A stretch of DNA of 64,000 bases from NCBI GenBank assembly GCA_023701435.1, contig JAMPXB010000001.1, positions 1-64,000 of the forward strand. Reading direction: 5' to 3'. Below the pieces are notes generated by a model, which saw nothing but the letters and a program-made list of their open reading frames with translations, ran no database searches and was not told the DNA's origin. This DNA comes from Bacteriovoracaceae bacterium. GTDB lineage: Bacteria; Bdellovibrionota; Bacteriovoracia; Bacteriovoracales; Bacteriovoracaceae. Shown one piece after another: positions 50,937 to 60,368 of this stretch. Every line of letters starts with the position of its first letter. Position 1 is the stretch's first letter. The translations under genes were made by a program, and so were the position numbers.

Positions 50937-52672
50937 TGGCCTTTGTAGAACAACATATTCATGACGAACCTAAAACCTTCTGGTCAAAATACATCTTCTC
51001 ATTTGACCACAAAGTTATTGGTAAGCAGTTTTTATGGTCAGGAATTTTCTGGCTTTTGGTTGGCGGTTTGCTGGCCCTTCTTATTAGATGGACACTGGCC
51101 TACCCAGGCGTACCGTTTCCAGTAATCGGAAATTTACTTTTCCCTAATTCTGGCGGCGTCGTTCCTCCTGATACTTATGCTATGCTTTTCAGTATGCATG
51201 GAACCATCATGATCTTTTTTGCTATTACTGCAATTTTGATCGGTGCTTTTGGTAACTTCTGTATACCGCTCCTGATCGGTGCGCGTGATATGATTTTCCC
51301 AACTCTTAACATGCTGTCTTTCTGGTTTGGATTTGGTGCGAGCGTACTCATGATCGTATCTTTCTTCTTACCTCTGGGAGCTGCAGCGGGTGGTTGGACT
51401 TCTTATCCGACACTTTCTACAAACCTGGGTCAGCCTGGTGCTGGTCAGACTTTGTGGCTTATCTCTTTATTCTTATTTGGTGTTTCTTCTACTATGGGTG
51501 CCGTCAATTACATCACAACTGTAATTACTCTTCGTGCTCCTGGTATGGATTATTTCAAAATGCCTCTTACAGTTTGGGGACTTTTCCTGACTTCAATCCT
51601 GAACGCTATTTTTGTTCCGGTTCTTGGAGCTGGTCTTCTTCTTCTTACTTTTGACCGTGTTTTCGGTACAACTTTCTTCCTTGCTGGTGCTGCTGCAACT
51701 TCTGGAAAAGGTGACCCGATTCTGTTCCAACACGTGTTCTGGATCTTCGGTCACCCGGAAGTTTATATTCTGATTCTCCCAGCTTGGGGTATCGTATCTG
51801 ACTTACTTTCGTTCTTCGCTCGTAAGCCAGCTTTCGGTTACAAGATGACTGCTCTGTCTCTGAGCACCATCACTATCCTTTCGACAGTGGTTTATGGTCA
51901 CCATATGTATACGACTCAGATGTCACCACTTCTGACTCAATCATTCATGACTCTAACCATGCTTATTTCGATTCCTTCAGCGATCTTCTTTGCCAACTGG
52001 TTGGGAACTCTTTGGAAAGGATCAATTCGTTTTACTTCTCCAATGCTTTTCTCTCTTGGTGTGGTTTTCGTATTCGGTCTTGGTGGTTTGACTGGTCTTT
52101 ACCTGGCCTCTACCTCAATTGACCTTTACCTTCACGATACATACTTCGTGGTAGGTCACTTCCATTACACTATGGCCGCTTCAGTTCTTCTTGGTGGTTT
52201 TGCCGGGATTTATTTCTGGATGCCTAAAATGTTCGGAAGAATGATGGATGAGCGTCTGGCCAAGATTCACTTCTGGACCACGATGATTCCTCTTAATGGT
52301 ATCTTCACAGGTATGATGATTATGGGATACGCCGGTATGCACCGTCGTCTTTACAATCCATTTATCTATGAATTCATGCAAAGACTAATTCCGATCAACA
52401 CTTTTGTTACTCTTTGTGCGATCGCCATGGGTCTGGCCCAGATCATTTTCCTTTATAACTTCTTCAAGACGATCTTCGGGAAGAACATCCCTCAAGCTTC
52501 GGCAAATCCTTGGGACGTTGGAACTCTTGAGTGGCAGATTGCTTCACCAGCTCCATATTATAACTTCAAGGAAGTTCCTGTGGTTAAATGTGGACCTCAT
52601 GAATTTGGTAATCCAAACCTCAAAGATGGTCGCGATTTCCAATATCAGACTGAAGAATTGGTAAAACCATGA
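50936..52672 (+). CDS. ctaD: cytochrome c oxidase subunit I
   Basis: The protein has 578 residues with twelve helices and the heme-copper core: MLFSMHGTIMIFF (heme a His), WIFGHPEVYILILPAWGIVS (CuB His and the cross-linked Tyr), YGHHMYTTQM (CuB His pair) and HDTYFVVGHFHYTM (hemes a3 and a). It reduces O2 to water and pumps protons. The last residues (EELVKP) run into the overlapping start of the next gene. Confidence 0.96.
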   Translation: MAFVEQHIHDEPKTFWSKYIFSFDHKVIGKQFLWSGIFWLLVGGLLALLIRWTLAYPGVPFPVIGNLLFPNSGGVVPPDTYAMLFSMHGTIMIFFAITAILIGAFGNFCIPLLIGARDMIFPTLNMLSFWFGFGASVLMIVSFFLPLGAAAGGWTSYPTLSTNLGQPGAGQTLWLISLFLFGVSSTMGAVNYITTVITLRAPGMDYFKMPLTVWGLFLTSILNAIFVPVLGAGLLLLTFDRVFGTTFFLAGAAATSGKGDPILFQHVFWIFGHPEVYILILPAWGIVSDLLSFFARKPAFGYKMTALSLSTITILSTVVYGHHMYTTQMSPLLTQSFMTLTMLISIPSAIFFANWLGTLWKGSIRFTSPMLFSLGVVFVFGLGGLTGLYLASTSIDLYLHDTYFVVGHFHYTMAASVLLGGFAGIYFWMPKMFGRMMDERLAKIHFWTTMIPLNGIFTGMMIMGYAGMHRRLYNPFIYEFMQRLIPINTFVTLCAIAMGLAQIIFLYNFFKTIFGKNIPQASANPWDVGTLEWQIASPAPYYNFKEVPVVKCGPHEFGNPNLKDGRDFQYQTEELVKP

Positions 52673-53229
52673 TGACTAATAATCCAGGAAAAGAGCTACA
52701 AAATCTTAGAAACTCGGTAGGCATGACTGTCGCTTTGATTTCTTTCGGAATGATGTTTGCCACCTTGTTCCTGGGTTACTTCCTCGTGCGCTCTAATGCA
52801 CCAACTTGGCCGCCGGTAGAGATTTCGAATTTGCCGATGTTGCTTCCTTTTTTAAGCACCCTGGTGATGGGATTAAGTTCCTTCACTTATTTTAAGCTTG
52901 AAAAAGATGCTTCTCATCGCAAGCACTTCTGGTTTGCCACCATGGCGCTGGGGATTTCCTTCCTGGTTCTTCAATGGAATCTGTGGGGAGCACTCAAAGC
53001 TTCTGGTATCCTGGTTTCTAACGGTAACGTGCCTTCGATGGTGTATGCGTTCACGTGGCTTCATGCTGCTCACATTGTTATGGGGCTGATGCTTCTGATG
53101 TGGCTTGGTCACTATCTTTTCAGAAAGCCTGAAGCTGTGACGGCACTTACTCTGCTTAATGTAGGGAAGTTCTGGCATTTCCTTGGTGCTGTCTGGTTAT
53201 TAATGTATTTAATGTTGTTTGTTTTATAA
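52669..53229 (+). CDS. cytochrome c oxidase subunit III-like protein (second copy)
   Basis: The 186-residue protein is shorter than the copy at 47039. It has five helices with GMTVALISFGMMFATLFLGY, LVRSNAPTWPPVE, FTWLHAAHIVMGLMLLM and KFWHFLGAVWLLMYLML. The HxxH and W/H pattern is that of subunit III/COX3 proteins, and the arrangement I-III-cytochrome matches typical aa3 operons. The two copies may serve different complexes, or one may be a co-factor for assembly. Confidence 0.82.
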   Translation: MMTNNPGKELQNLRNSVGMTVALISFGMMFATLFLGYFLVRSNAPTWPPVEISNLPMLLPFLSTLVMGLSSFTYFKLEKDASHRKHFWFATMALGISFLVLQWNLWGALKASGILVSNGNVPSMVYAFTWLHAAHIVMGLMLLMWLGHYLFRKPEAVTALTLLNVGKFWHFLGAVWLLMYLMLFVL

Positions 53230-53237
53230 AGGAACTG

Positions 53238-54125
53238 ATGATGAAACTTATCCTTGTTTCAATGATGGCACTTTTCCTCTCAACAGCTTGTAATGTTGAG
53301 AAGTCTCCGTTCAAAGAAGGTAAAATTCTTGGAGGCAAAGAGGTCAGTGCTAAAACACTTAATCTTGGTTACACAACTTACGTTGAATACTGTATCCAGT
53401 GTCACGGTATGGACGGTAAAGGAAATGGCCCGGCAGCTCTTGGTCTTCTTCCACCTCCGCGTGACTTTACTCAGGGACTTTATAAGTTCCCGTGGACGGC
53501 TTACGGTGAACTTCCTCATGATGAAGATTTCGCAAGAATCATCCGTCATGGTCTTAATGGAACAGCAATGCTTCCTTGGGACATCTCTGATGAGCGCCTG
53601 CATGCAGTTACTCAATACATCAAAACTTATGCCCCTGAAGTTTGGGAAGGCAAAGATAAGACTCTTGGTACCAAGCTTGATCTTCCGGCCGATCCATTTG
53701 GTGATACTTACCGTCACCAGGCGATTGAAAAAGGTCGCAAGGTCTATCACGTGACTGCTGCCTGTACTCAGTGTCACCGTGGTTACGCTACCAGAGAAGA
53801 GATCGAGGGCTGGGCCAAAGAAATGGGCACAACCATTGAAATCGGTGCTGACCTTCACCAGTTGAAAGCTCAGGACGGGGAATATAACTATAAAGTTCTT
53901 CCACCTGATTTCACTTATCATTCACTTCGCTCTATCACTGACGTTCCATCAATTGTTCAGCGTCTTATGTACGGTGTAACTGGTTCTGGAATGCCTGGCT
54001 GGAAAGATGTTGTAACTGATGAAGAGCTGTGGGCACTTGCTTACTATGTTCAAGACTTGCGTGAAACAGGTGCAGACCTGGAGAAGCGTAATGCGCTTAT
54101 GGATAAGGTTAGCGGTAAAAAATAA
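53238..54125 (+). CDS. diheme cytochrome c lipoprotein
   Basis: The protein has 295 residues with a lipoprotein signal (MMKLILVSMMALFLSTAC, Cys18) and two cytochrome c domains with CIQCH (C52, C55, H56) and CTQCH (C176, C179, H180). Possible axial Met are in NGTAMLPW and GSGMPGW. Placed directly after oxidase subunits, it probably donates electrons to CuA from the membrane surface. The SCO1 gene follows with a TAATG overlap. Confidence 0.9.
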   Translation: MMKLILVSMMALFLSTACNVEKSPFKEGKILGGKEVSAKTLNLGYTTYVEYCIQCHGMDGKGNGPAALGLLPPPRDFTQGLYKFPWTAYGELPHDEDFARIIRHGLNGTAMLPWDISDERLHAVTQYIKTYAPEVWEGKDKTLGTKLDLPADPFGDTYRHQAIEKGRKVYHVTAACTQCHRGYATREEIEGWAKEMGTTIEIGADLHQLKAQDGEYNYKVLPPDFTYHSLRSITDVPSIVQRLMYGVTGSGMPGWKDVVTDEELWALAYYVQDLRETGADLEKRNALMDKVSGKK

Positions 54126-54790
54126 TGACTACGGCAACTCAACCAGAATTTATTCGTAAAACGAACGTGGTGGAAAACCTCGTTCGTTCTAAATTATTCT
54201 GGGTATTATTCCTGCTTTTTGGATTTTCTTATCCAATCTACAGATCACTGAACCGAACTCTTCCACCTGAGCTTCCTGTGATTGCTCATGTGCCTGAGTT
54301 CGAGCTGATTTCTGAAAATGGTCAGCGCTTTGGTTCAAAAGATCTTCAGGGACGCGTTTATCTGGCAAATTTTGTCTTTTCACGCTGTCCAACTGTTTGT
54401 CCTAAGATGCTGTTGGATCTGGAAAAGATCCAAAAGAGGATTAGAGGAACTGGTAAGAAAGTGGCCATCGTTACTTTCACCGTGGATCCTGAGTACGATA
54501 ACGAAAAAGTACTCTTTGATCTGGCCCGTAAGCATGATGCTAATCCATACACCTGGACGTTTTTAACTGGTACCGATAAGGAAGCCATGTTTAAGCTCTA
54601 TCGTGATGGATTTAAGGTAGGGGTTGAACAAAACCCTAAAGACATGTTCGACATTGCCCATTCTGAGAAAATTGTCTTGGTTGATGGCGACAATCGCGTT
54701 CGTGGCTTTTATTCTTTTGAAACTAATGATGTTAATAAACTAATGATTGATGTGGGACTTTTAATTAATCGTCCTTCTACTAAGGAGTAA
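54125..54790 (+). CDS. SCO1/SenC copper chaperone for CuA assembly
   Basis: The 221-residue protein has a membrane anchor (LFWVLFLLFGFSYPIYRSL) and a thioredoxin-like SCO domain: SRCPTVCPKML (CxxxC copper site), VTFTVDPEYDN and FDIAHSEKIVLVD (third ligand His). It delivers copper to the CuA site of subunit II in the periplasm. Gene position in the operon fits this role. Confidence 0.93.
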   Translation: MTTATQPEFIRKTNVVENLVRSKLFWVLFLLFGFSYPIYRSLNRTLPPELPVIAHVPEFELISENGQRFGSKDLQGRVYLANFVFSRCPTVCPKMLLDLEKIQKRIRGTGKKVAIVTFTVDPEYDNEKVLFDLARKHDANPYTWTFLTGTDKEAMFKLYRDGFKVGVEQNPKDMFDIAHSEKIVLVDGDNRVRGFYSFETNDVNKLMIDVGLLINRPSTKE

Positions 54791-54793
54791 TCC

Positions 54794-55108
54794 GTGTCTG
54801 ACCATCATGCACAAACTCACGAGCACCACGAACACAAGAGTCACAAGAAAGAATATCTTATCGTCTTCCTTGTTTTGACTGTTCTTACCGCTATCGAAAT
54901 CTGGGTTGCTGAAATTCCGGGGATTGGTAAATTTGCTAAGGGATCTTCATTAACTTTTCTTGCTGTAGCAAAGGCCTTTTTGGTGGCCTATTACTATATG
55001 CATCTAAAAGAAGAGACTAAGTGGATGAAATTCATCGCAGCAGTACCTTTGGCCGCAGTGGTCTACGCTACTGTTCTTTGTCTTGAGGCCACGTATAAAC
55101 CGTTCTAA
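54794..55108 (+). CDS. cytochrome c oxidase subunit IV-like protein
   Basis: The 104-residue protein starts at GTG 54794. It has a His-rich cytosolic N-terminus (HHAQTHEHHEHKSHKKEY), then three helices (LIVFLVLTVLTAIEIWVAEI, LTFLAVAKAFLVAYYYMHL, KFIAAVPLAAVVYATVLCLE), matching the prokaryotic subunit IV family (CyoD/CtaF-like). The His tail might bind copper. It closes the oxidase operon, followed by a strong hairpin. Confidence 0.85.
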   Translation: MSDHHAQTHEHHEHKSHKKEYLIVFLVLTVLTAIEIWVAEIPGIGKFAKGSSLTFLAVAKAFLVAYYYMHLKEETKWMKFIAAVPLAAVVYATVLCLEATYKPF

Positions 55109-55115
55109 GATCATC

Positions 55116-55144
55116 TTATTGGGGAGACTCATTCTCCCCAATAA
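55116..55144 (+). terminator. strong hairpin after the cox cluster
   Basis: Perfect 12-base arms (55116-55127, 55133-55144) with a 5-base loop. No T run follows, and the right arm ends beside the AAAGG ribosome site of the next gene, so it may protect or attenuate the message instead of ending it. Confidence 0.55.
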
Positions 55145-55154
55145 AGGTTAATTT

Positions 55155-55385
55155 ATGAGTACAGACGAAACACGAAAATACATCCACGAACTGGCCAATA
55201 CTTTTTCCATTATTGATGCCTCGGTTTCACGCGCCCTTACTCAGCTCTCAAGAAACAACCCTCAGCTTTCCGATGAAATTACTCGACTACGCAAGGCGGA
55301 CGAGTATATCAAAAAATCGATTCATACCCTGCGAGTGATGCGTGAGCATGTCCATGCTCAAATCGCTTCTGGCAAGACAGAATAG
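55155..55385 (+). CDS. small helical protein resembling a histidine kinase dimerisation hairpin
   Basis: The 76-residue protein is almost all helix. The first helix has HELANTFSIIDASVSRAL, like the H-box of kinases (HE[LI]xNxLxxI), and the second (LRKADEYIKKSIHTLRVMR) resembles the pairing helix of a DHp domain. There is no ATPase domain, so it may be a phosphotransfer or phosphatase module, or only a coincidental coiled coil. AAAGG precedes the start. Confidence 0.55.
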   Translation: MSTDETRKYIHELANTFSIIDASVSRALTQLSRNNPQLSDEITRLRKADEYIKKSIHTLRVMREHVHAQIASGKTE

Positions 55386-55472
55386 GCACTCAATTTAGTC
55401 AGACTTAAATATTAAAATAATTAAGCGCATTTCCCGATAGGTCTCATAGGAATTCATTTAAAGGGAACCCTT

Positions 55473-56891
55473 ATGCGTGGACTTATTATTTGTGCTTTAT
55501 TTTTCACGAGTAGCCTGTTTGCTGAGGACGTTGATCCCAAAGTGAAGGAGCTAGAAGAAGTGCGGGAAGAGGCCCTCTATAAGTGGCGAACCATGCACAA
55601 GTTCAATAATAAGCTGCCCAATGATGAGTACACCAAATTCTATCAAGAGACCTGGCAAAAATACTTAGACGATGAACTGAAGTTTTATCAGGACTCTTGT
55701 AAGACCAATAAGGCCCATTGCTTATCCCGCTCTCAAATCAATTTAAAAAAATCTCAGGTTAAGATTGTGACTTCTCTTTTGGAGAAGAAGAATGAGTGGG
55801 CAAGACAAGGTCTAAGCAGTGAAGAGCAAAAGAAGAAAGAAGCTGAATTTCAGCGGGTAGCTGATATTGATAGCTGTGCCACCCATAAAGTGGGTTGTGA
55901 CAAGTTATCAGAAGCTGACCGTGAAGTGGCGAGTGAGAAAACTGAGCGCTCGGCGGTGGTGGTGAAGCCGGAAGTAAAAACAGAAGTGAAGCCTGAAGTG
56001 AAGACAGATGTCTCGGTGGTAACTCCTGAGGATGATAAGCCTAAGGATGAAAAAACTAAAGATGAGAAAGTTGCGGATGAAACAACAATTGTTACCCTGG
56101 ATCAAGTGGCGGCCATCTTAGAGGAAAAACTTGAGCAAGACCTCGCTTCTTTGGAAGTGGAGTTTTCCAAGACTCATCCCGATTTTAAAAACCAAGAAAT
56201 GACGATAGAAGTGAAGGATTTTCTTATCGCTCAAGAGGCCCTAAGAAATGAAAAGACACTGGAGATCTTTGCGACCTTATGTAAAAAATATCCAGAGAGT
56301 AAGGATGTCTGCCTTTCCGAAAAACAGATCAATGATTTGAAGGAAACATCACTGTCTTCTCAATGCTTGACCCAGAGAAAATTCAAACACCAAAAAAACG
56401 CTGAGATTCTGGCCAGTCTTGAAGAAGGTCATAAAAAAGACTGGGAATCACTGCCCATCCCTCGGTCTTGTGAGGCCCTCTTCCAAAAAGAGAAAGAGGC
56501 CAAAGAAGATAAAAAGACTGAAGAAGTTAAAGAAGTGAAAGAAGAAAAAATTGTAGAAGAAAATGAGGACGAGAAATCTCCCCGAAACTATAAGGCGGAA
56601 ACTTGCCGCTGGGTAAGTGATCTTCCGCGAAAAATCCTCAACAGTCCGGGGTGTACTTCTAAAGGCCGCAATCTGATCTGTACTGGTTATGTTGTTTGTG
56701 AGCAAAAAGAAGGCGGCGGAAAATTCATTCGGATGTCGACCTGTGGTGCTGACAAATGCGGAGCTTCGGATGCTGATGCCGTTCGCTGTACCAAGGACAA
56801 CAGGTACTTCTCGCAAAAACCGGCGGGAGAATCTAAGTTATTCATGACCCCAAGAGTGAAGAAAATTCTCTCTGGTGCATCGGAGCAATAA
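55473..56891 (+). CDS. exported Lys/Glu-rich repeat protein with Cys-rich C-terminus
   Basis: A signal peptide (MRGLIICALFFTSSLFA) is followed by helical charged sequence, then a low-complexity repeat stretch (KPEVKTEVKPEVKTDVS, KPKDEKTKDEKVADE). About 150 helical residues follow, then a C-terminal 80-residue Cys-rich module with eight Cys (CRWVSD, CTSKGRNLICTGYVVC, STCGADKCGAS, RCTKDN). This module probably folds through disulfides. No family was recognised. It runs into two more small exported genes. Confidence 0.6.
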   Translation: MRGLIICALFFTSSLFAEDVDPKVKELEEVREEALYKWRTMHKFNNKLPNDEYTKFYQETWQKYLDDELKFYQDSCKTNKAHCLSRSQINLKKSQVKIVTSLLEKKNEWARQGLSSEEQKKKEAEFQRVADIDSCATHKVGCDKLSEADREVASEKTERSAVVVKPEVKTEVKPEVKTDVSVVTPEDDKPKDEKTKDEKVADETTIVTLDQVAAILEEKLEQDLASLEVEFSKTHPDFKNQEMTIEVKDFLIAQEALRNEKTLEIFATLCKKYPESKDVCLSEKQINDLKETSLSSQCLTQRKFKHQKNAEILASLEEGHKKDWESLPIPRSCEALFQKEKEAKEDKKTEEVKEVKEEKIVEENEDEKSPRNYKAETCRWVSDLPRKILNSPGCTSKGRNLICTGYVVCEQKEGGGKFIRMSTCGADKCGASDADAVRCTKDNRYFSQKPAGESKLFMTPRVKKILSGASEQ

Positions 56892-56892
56892 T

Positions 56893-57141
56893 ATGAAATT
56901 TCTATTACTGGCATTCTTAAGTCTTTCTGCCTTTGCTGAAACAGGTCGCGATGTTTTTATCCGCGGAAAAATTGGCAATGAGTTTAATGATAAAGAAGTA
57001 AAGGTCCTCGATTCTCTGGGCCAGTCTTATTACCTGCCCAAGTCGGCCTTCCCAAAAGACTTCAAGTTCAAGCAAGGTCAGAGTTTTGCCATTGAGGTTC
57101 ATGAAAAGACTCTGGATAAAATTAAAATTCTGAAGAAATGA
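56893..57141 (+). CDS. small exported protein of unknown function
   Basis: ATG 56893 lies just after the previous stop and gives a signal peptide (MKFLLLAFLSLSAFA) and a 67-residue strand-rich mature part (VFIRGKIGNEFNDKEVKVLD, FAIEVHEKTLDKIKILKK) that could be a small beta-barrel or OB-like fold. The stop overlaps the next start (ATGA). It is probably co-expressed with its two neighbours. Confidence 0.6.
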   Translation: MKFLLLAFLSLSAFAETGRDVFIRGKIGNEFNDKEVKVLDSLGQSYYLPKSAFPKDFKFKQGQSFAIEVHEKTLDKIKILKK

Positions 57142-57830
57142 AAATTCTTTTTCTTTTTCTTTTCACGATTCCTCCTTCCCTGGCCGCACCTCTAGACAAT
57201 CTCGCCTGCCACAAGGCGATCAAAGATCAGGCAAAAAAATGGAAAGCACGCGGCGAGTGGGTTAAGCACGAGCTCGGACCCAAGGACGCTTATTACTCTT
57301 CCCCCACTGATGTTGTGGGAGAGTGGATTGTCGCCAAAACCATTCCCAAGGGCAGTGGTATTTCTCGCCTCACCCCTCAAGGCAGAGAGGAGATCACTTT
57401 TATCGGTACCTCATGTCGCAAAGAAAGCAGCCGCTTTGCCCAGCCCAAACCTCTAGCTCATCACGTAGGAGATAAGGAGCTGCAAGCGTTTGTGAGCAGT
57501 AACTCCCAAGGTCTTATCTATGTGTGGTCAGTTAAAAACCAGGATTCCTTCAAAGGCATAACAGAAATTCAAAAGAGCGCCGAGAAAATGGGGCTTTCTC
57601 TCTGGGTAGTGCTCGATAAGGATGTGCCTCAAAACGAATATCAAAAATACAAAGAAGATTTAGGCGAGAAGCTCACTCAAAAAGTGGATGCAGTGGAATT
57701 TAACATGCGCTCACTTGAGACATTTCCAACGGTGATTGTCTTTAAGGAGGGGAAGATGCTCCTCAAGATGATTACAGGTTTTAAGACCAGTGAAGAATAT
57801 CAGAAAGAAGTTTCAAAAAAGCTCAAATAA
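57138..57830 (+). CDS. exported thioredoxin-fold-like protein
   Basis: A signal peptide (MKILFLFLFTIPPSLA) is followed by an N-terminal region with ACHKAI and SCRKES. The C-terminal half resembles a thioredoxin fold (LIYVWSVKNQDSFKGITEIQ, LSLWVVLDKD, ETFPTVIVFKEGKML, with the cis-proline-like FPT) but lacks a CxxC, so it is not an active oxidoreductase. It ends the three-gene run of exported proteins at a strong terminator. Confidence 0.6.
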   Translation: MKILFLFLFTIPPSLAAPLDNLACHKAIKDQAKKWKARGEWVKHELGPKDAYYSSPTDVVGEWIVAKTIPKGSGISRLTPQGREEITFIGTSCRKESSRFAQPKPLAHHVGDKELQAFVSSNSQGLIYVWSVKNQDSFKGITEIQKSAEKMGLSLWVVLDKDVPQNEYQKYKEDLGEKLTQKVDAVEFNMRSLETFPTVIVFKEGKMLLKMITGFKTSEEYQKEVSKKLK

Positions 57831-57862
57831 AAGAAGGCCCTCTTGCGAGGGCCTTCTTTTTT
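57831..57862. terminator. bidirectional terminator between convergent genes
   Basis: Perfect 12-base arms (57831-57842, 57847-57858) with a TTGC loop and T run to 57862; the A-rich left side gives a U run on the minus strand too, for rpsD. Confidence 0.9.
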
Positions 57863-57866
57863 AGTA

Positions 57867-58499
57867 TTACTTGATTTTCCAGTAGTACTCGATCACGAGA
57901 CGCTTTTCGAAAGCGAATGGGATATCTTCAGCAAGTGGTTTTGAAACCATTTTTGCTTTCTCTTTCTCACCAGAAGCTTCTTTCGTTAAGAAAGCAGGAA
58001 CTGAAGAGATACGAGGGCGAATTTTCGCCTGAAGGTAGTTACCAGATTTAGCACCAGTATCAGAGATTTCAATGATGTCATTGGGCTGAACTTGGTATCC
58101 TGGAACGTTAACCGTTTTGCCGTTAACTTTGATGTGCTTGTGAGAAACCATCTGACGAGCAGCTGGAGTTGACGGAGCCCAGTTAAGACGGAAAACAACG
58201 TTATCAAGACGAGATTCAAGAGCGATGATCATAGTATCAACCCATGATGCTGTCTTAATCTTCTTAGATTTTTTAACGTAGTTACGAAGTTGAGATTCGC
58301 GAAGACCGTAGTTGAACATAACTTTTTGTTTTTCAACTAGACGAACAGTATAGTCCGAAAGCTTCTTACGCTGCATACCGTGCTGGCCTGGACCGTAAGG
58401 TTTTCTTTCTAGAGCTCCGGCCTTACCAAGACCAGGTAATTCAACACCAAGACGACGTTGAATTTTGAAGCGTGAACGCCCCATGTCGATTTTTGCCAT
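57867..58499 (-). CDS. rpsD: 30S ribosomal protein S4
   Basis: The 210-residue protein has RRLGVELPGLGKAGALERKP and GPGQHGMQRKKLSDYTVRL near the N-terminus, and the S4 RNA-binding domain (ESRLDNVVFRLNWAPSTPAA, HIKVNGKTVNVPGYQVQPND). No N-terminal zinc Cys motif is present. It binds 16S rRNA early in small-subunit assembly. It is isolated from the usual alpha operon (rpsM-rpsK-rpsD-rpoA), which is uncommon but seen in several phyla. GGAGAA precedes the start. Confidence 0.97.
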   Translation of the reverse strand: MAKIDMGRSRFKIQRRLGVELPGLGKAGALERKPYGPGQHGMQRKKLSDYTVRLVEKQKVMFNYGLRESQLRNYVKKSKKIKTASWVDTMIIALESRLDNVVFRLNWAPSTPAARQMVSHKHIKVNGKTVNVPGYQVQPNDIIEISDTGAKSGNYLQAKIRPRISSVPAFLTKEASGEKEKAKMVSKPLAEDIPFAFEKRLVIEYYWKIK

Positions 58500-58650
58500 A
58501 AATTCTCCTTAGGCATTAGCAGGAAACAATAAAATATAATTCTCCAACAGGGAGCCTGCATCCTCACACAATTGAGAGAGTGGGAATAATAATGAAATAC
58601 TCAGCATTTGGCAAACTTATAAAGCATAGCATTTTAAATAACCGAGTGCG

Positions 58651-59118
58651 TTACTTGCCTTGAAGCTTATGAAGAAGGTTGCCCATTTCAATCGCTGCCA
58701 TCGCCGCGTCCCAGCCCTTGTTGCCGGCCTTGGTTCCAGCACGCTCAATGGCCTGCTCAATAGTGTCAGTGGTCACCACACCGAAAATAGTCGGAACTTT
58801 GGTCTTTAAAGAGACATGAGAGATGCCCTTGGCAGTCTCGGAGCACACGTAATCATAGTGAGAAGTTGAGCCGCGGATCACCGCTCCCAAACAGATAATG
58901 GCATCATATTTTCCGGACTCGGCCAGGGCCAGAGCTGCCACCGGAATTTCAAAAGCGCCGGGGACCCAGATTTCGTCTACGTTATTAGTATTTACTTCAT
59001 GACGGTTTAAACAATCATGGGCACCACCCACCAGACGAGAAACGATAAAATCGTTAAAACGAGCGGCGACGATGGCGATTTTTAACTTTGATGCGTTTAA
59101 AGATCCTTCAACTTTCAT
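58651..59118 (-). CDS. ribH: 6,7-dimethyl-8-ribityllumazine synthase
   Basis: The 155-residue protein condenses 3,4-dihydroxy-2-butanone 4-phosphate with the pyrimidine from RibD. Motifs: [52 protein letters not shown], and [21 protein letters not shown]. The family forms 60-mer or pentameric shells. It is the last rib gene, 11 bases after ribBA. Confidence 0.96.
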   Translation of the reverse strand: MKVEGSLNASKLKIAIVAARFNDFIVSRLVGGAHDCLNRHEVNTNNVDEIWVPGAFEIPVAALALAESGKYDAIICLGAVIRGSTSHYDYVCSETAKGISHVSLKTKVPTIFGVVTTDTIEQAIERAGTKAGNKGWDAAMAAIEMGNLLHKLQGK

Positions 59119-59129
59119 ATGAGTCTCAC

Positions 59130-60368
59130 TTATTGATTTAAAAGGTTTTGCTTAAGAAGATGGCCGAGTTTTGTTTTCTTCGTCAGAAGATACTGGGCAT
59201 TTCTTTGATTGGCACTAATTTCAAGTGGCTCGCGCTGAACTTTTGAGAAGCCCAGCTCTTTGAGACCATCGATTTTTTTGGGATTGTTGGTGAGCAGAAG
59301 GATGTCATTTATTCCCAGGTAGCGAAGCACTTGGGCCGCCATGGTGTAATCACGGGAGTCCACGGGAAAACCCAGGTGAAGATTAGCTTCAGCGGTGTCC
59401 ATGCCCTGGTCTTGTAATTGATAGGCCTTTATTTTATTAAACAGACCAATACCGCGACCTTCCTGGCGAAGGTAGATAATGGCACCGGAGCCTTTAGTCT
59501 CAATCATTTTTAAAGAGGTTTCCAGTTGATCGCCGCAGTCACAGCGGTAACTGCCGAAGATATCCCCGGTAAAGCATTCCGAGTGAACCCGCACCAGAGT
59601 CGGACCTTGCTTAAGTTCTGCCAGTTCACCCTTGGTGATTACCACGTGCTCTTGCTTTAAGATATCTGAACGGTAAATCGACATCTGGAATTCACCGAAC
59701 TTAGTAGGAAAGGGAATGCTCTCAACGGTCGAGATGAGATTTTCAGTTCGCTTGCGGTACTCAATTAAGTCCGCGATGGAAATCATTTTAAGCTTATGTT
59801 TATCGGCCAGCTCACAAAGTTCAGGGAAGCGTGACATCGAGCCATCGGCATTCATGATTTCGCAGATTACTCCCACAGCGGAAAAACCAGCCAGGCGAGA
59901 GAGGTCCACGGAAGCTTCGGTGTGGCCCGGACGCTCAAGCACGCCGCCGTCTTTCGCGATCAGTGGAAAAATGTGGCCTGGTCTTACGAAATCTTGATCA
60001 GTGGTTTCAGCTTCAGTTAACAGCTTAATGGTATGAGAGCGGTCTGAAGATGAGATACCTGTTGAGATTTTTTCTTTGGCGTCGATGGTGACGGTAAAAG
60101 CAGTTCCCAGTGAAGCGGTATTGGTTTCTACCTGAAGTTTTAAATCAAACTTTTTTGCCAGCTCTTGTGAGAGCGGGGTACAGATGAGGCCTCGTCCGAC
60201 AGTGGCCATGAAATTCACGGCTTCAGGAGTGATCATGTCGGCCGCCATCACGAAGTCACCTTCGTTTTCGCGGTCTTCATCATCCACCACAATAATCATT
60301 TGCCCGGAGCGGATAGCTTCCAGGGCCGACTCAATAGAATCCAGGGGGCGTATATTTTTAGTCTTCAT
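59130..60368 (-). CDS. ribBA: bifunctional DHBP synthase/GTP cyclohydrolase II
   Basis: The 412-residue fusion has a RibB N-terminal half ([34 protein letters not shown]) making 3,4-dihydroxy-2-butanone 4-phosphate from ribulose 5-phosphate, and a RibA half ([19 protein letters not shown] with the three zinc Cys, [16 protein letters not shown]) opening GTP. Its start overlaps the ribE stop by 11 bases. It feeds both branches of riboflavin synthesis. Confidence 0.96.
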   Translation of the reverse strand: MKTKNIRPLDSIESALEAIRSGQMIIVVDDEDRENEGDFVMAADMITPEAVNFMATVGRGLICTPLSQELAKKFDLKLQVETNTASLGTAFTVTIDAKEKISTGISSSDRSHTIKLLTEAETTDQDFVRPGHIFPLIAKDGGVLERPGHTEASVDLSRLAGFSAVGVICEIMNADGSMSRFPELCELADKHKLKMISIADLIEYRKRTENLISTVESIPFPTKFGEFQMSIYRSDILKQEHVVITKGELAELKQGPTLVRVHSECFTGDIFGSYRCDCGDQLETSLKMIETKGSGAIIYLRQEGRGIGLFNKIKAYQLQDQGMDTAEANLHLGFPVDSRDYTMAAQVLRYLGINDILLLTNNPKKIDGLKELGFSKVQREPLEISANQRNAQYLLTKKTKLGHLLKQNLLNQ

